From assembly GCA_050050615.1 (NCBI GenBank), contig JASFTV010000246.1:1-5670 (forward strand): 5,670 nucleotides of DNA, given 5' to 3'. Positions 5,549 to 5,670 of the stretch are shown here, piece after piece. Under the pieces are notes generated by a model. That model saw only the letters and a program-made list of their open reading frames with translations. It did not search any database and was not told the origin of the DNA. Positions within the stretch are counted from its first letter, which is position 1, and every line of letters begins with the position of its first letter. The DNA comes from JASFTV01 sp050050615 (GTDB lineage Bacteria; Desulfobacterota; DSM-4660; Desulfatiglandales; HGW-15). The position numbers and the translations under genes are program-made.

Positions 5549-5670
5549 CAGTGACTAGTAGTCAGTGATCAGTAGTCAGTGATCAGTAGTCAGTGATCAG
5601 TAGTCAGTGATCAGTAGTCAGTGATCAGTAGTCAGTGATCAGTAGTCAGTGATCAGTAGTCAGTGATCAG
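5549..5670 (+). repeat. Tandem 14-mer (double heptad) array, continues past right edge
   Basis: The unit CAGTGATCAGTAGT is two heptads, CAGTGAT and CAGTAGT. The first copy (5549-5562) differs by a TC to CT swap; copies 2-8 (5563-5660) are identical, and a further ten bases (5661-5670) begin a ninth. It begins one base after the apgM stop codon; the preceding seven bases, GCGTGAC (5542-5548), match the heptad at five of seven positions and contain that stop. Because seven is not a multiple of three, stops appear in all three sense frames. There is a GATC in every perfect unit. The uniformity contrasts with the degenerate heptad blocks elsewhere and suggests recent slippage expansion. Confidence 0.95.

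Noticed and set aside
5549..5670. CRISPR array
   Set aside because: The repeats are only 14 bases and directly abutting, with no unique spacers, so this is a simple tandem repeat.

Overview
This window looks like ordinary chromosomal DNA from a bacterium of moderate GC content. The gene set and the repeat-rich intergenic DNA resemble Desulfobacterota (the former Deltaproteobacteria). That placement rests on protein style and repeat style only; there is no rRNA or tRNA to confirm it, and I would put it at about even odds.

Layout: (1) 1-335, minus strand: the first 111 codons of a nicotinate phosphoribosyltransferase that runs off the left edge, with its own ribosome binding site and a candidate promoter. 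(2) 518-2952, minus strand: a two-gene unit, NAD-dependent DNA ligase ligA followed after 26 bases by a short charged coiled-coil protein. (3) 2953-3262: non-coding DNA in which two heptad-repeat blocks in opposite orientation bracket 224 bases. (4) 3263-4000, minus strand: a DUF72 (YecE-like) protein of unknown biochemical function. (5) 4001-4332: a divergent intergenic region with back-to-back promoter candidates and a 179-base segment of nested perfect inverted repeats, probably a structured RNA or structured leader. (6) 4333-5547, plus strand: a bacterial member of the archaeal-type cofactor-independent phosphoglycerate mutase family (ApgM). (7) 5549-5670: a nearly perfect tandem array of a 14-mer (two heptads), still running at the right edge.

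The genes are housekeeping: NAD salvage, NAD-dependent ligation, lower glycolysis or gluconeogenesis, and two accessory proteins. The only metabolic link between neighbours is that PncB makes the NAD precursor and LigA consumes NAD, which is suggestive but may be chance. I see no defence system, mobile-element gene, CRISPR or toxin-antitoxin pair.

The non-coding DNA is the more unusual part. A heptad with consensus CAGTRAN occurs at four places. At three of them the TGA stop codon of the adjoining gene (ligA, DUF72, apgM) sits exactly at unit positions 4-6 of the heptad register, reading in the sense direction of that gene. The fourth complete gene, the coiled-coil protein, takes its last eight codons and stop from a different, imperfectly palindromic repeat. 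So all four complete genes end inside or at a repeat, and none has a classical hairpin-plus-T-run terminator. The structured segment ahead of apgM is the other item that deserves follow-up.
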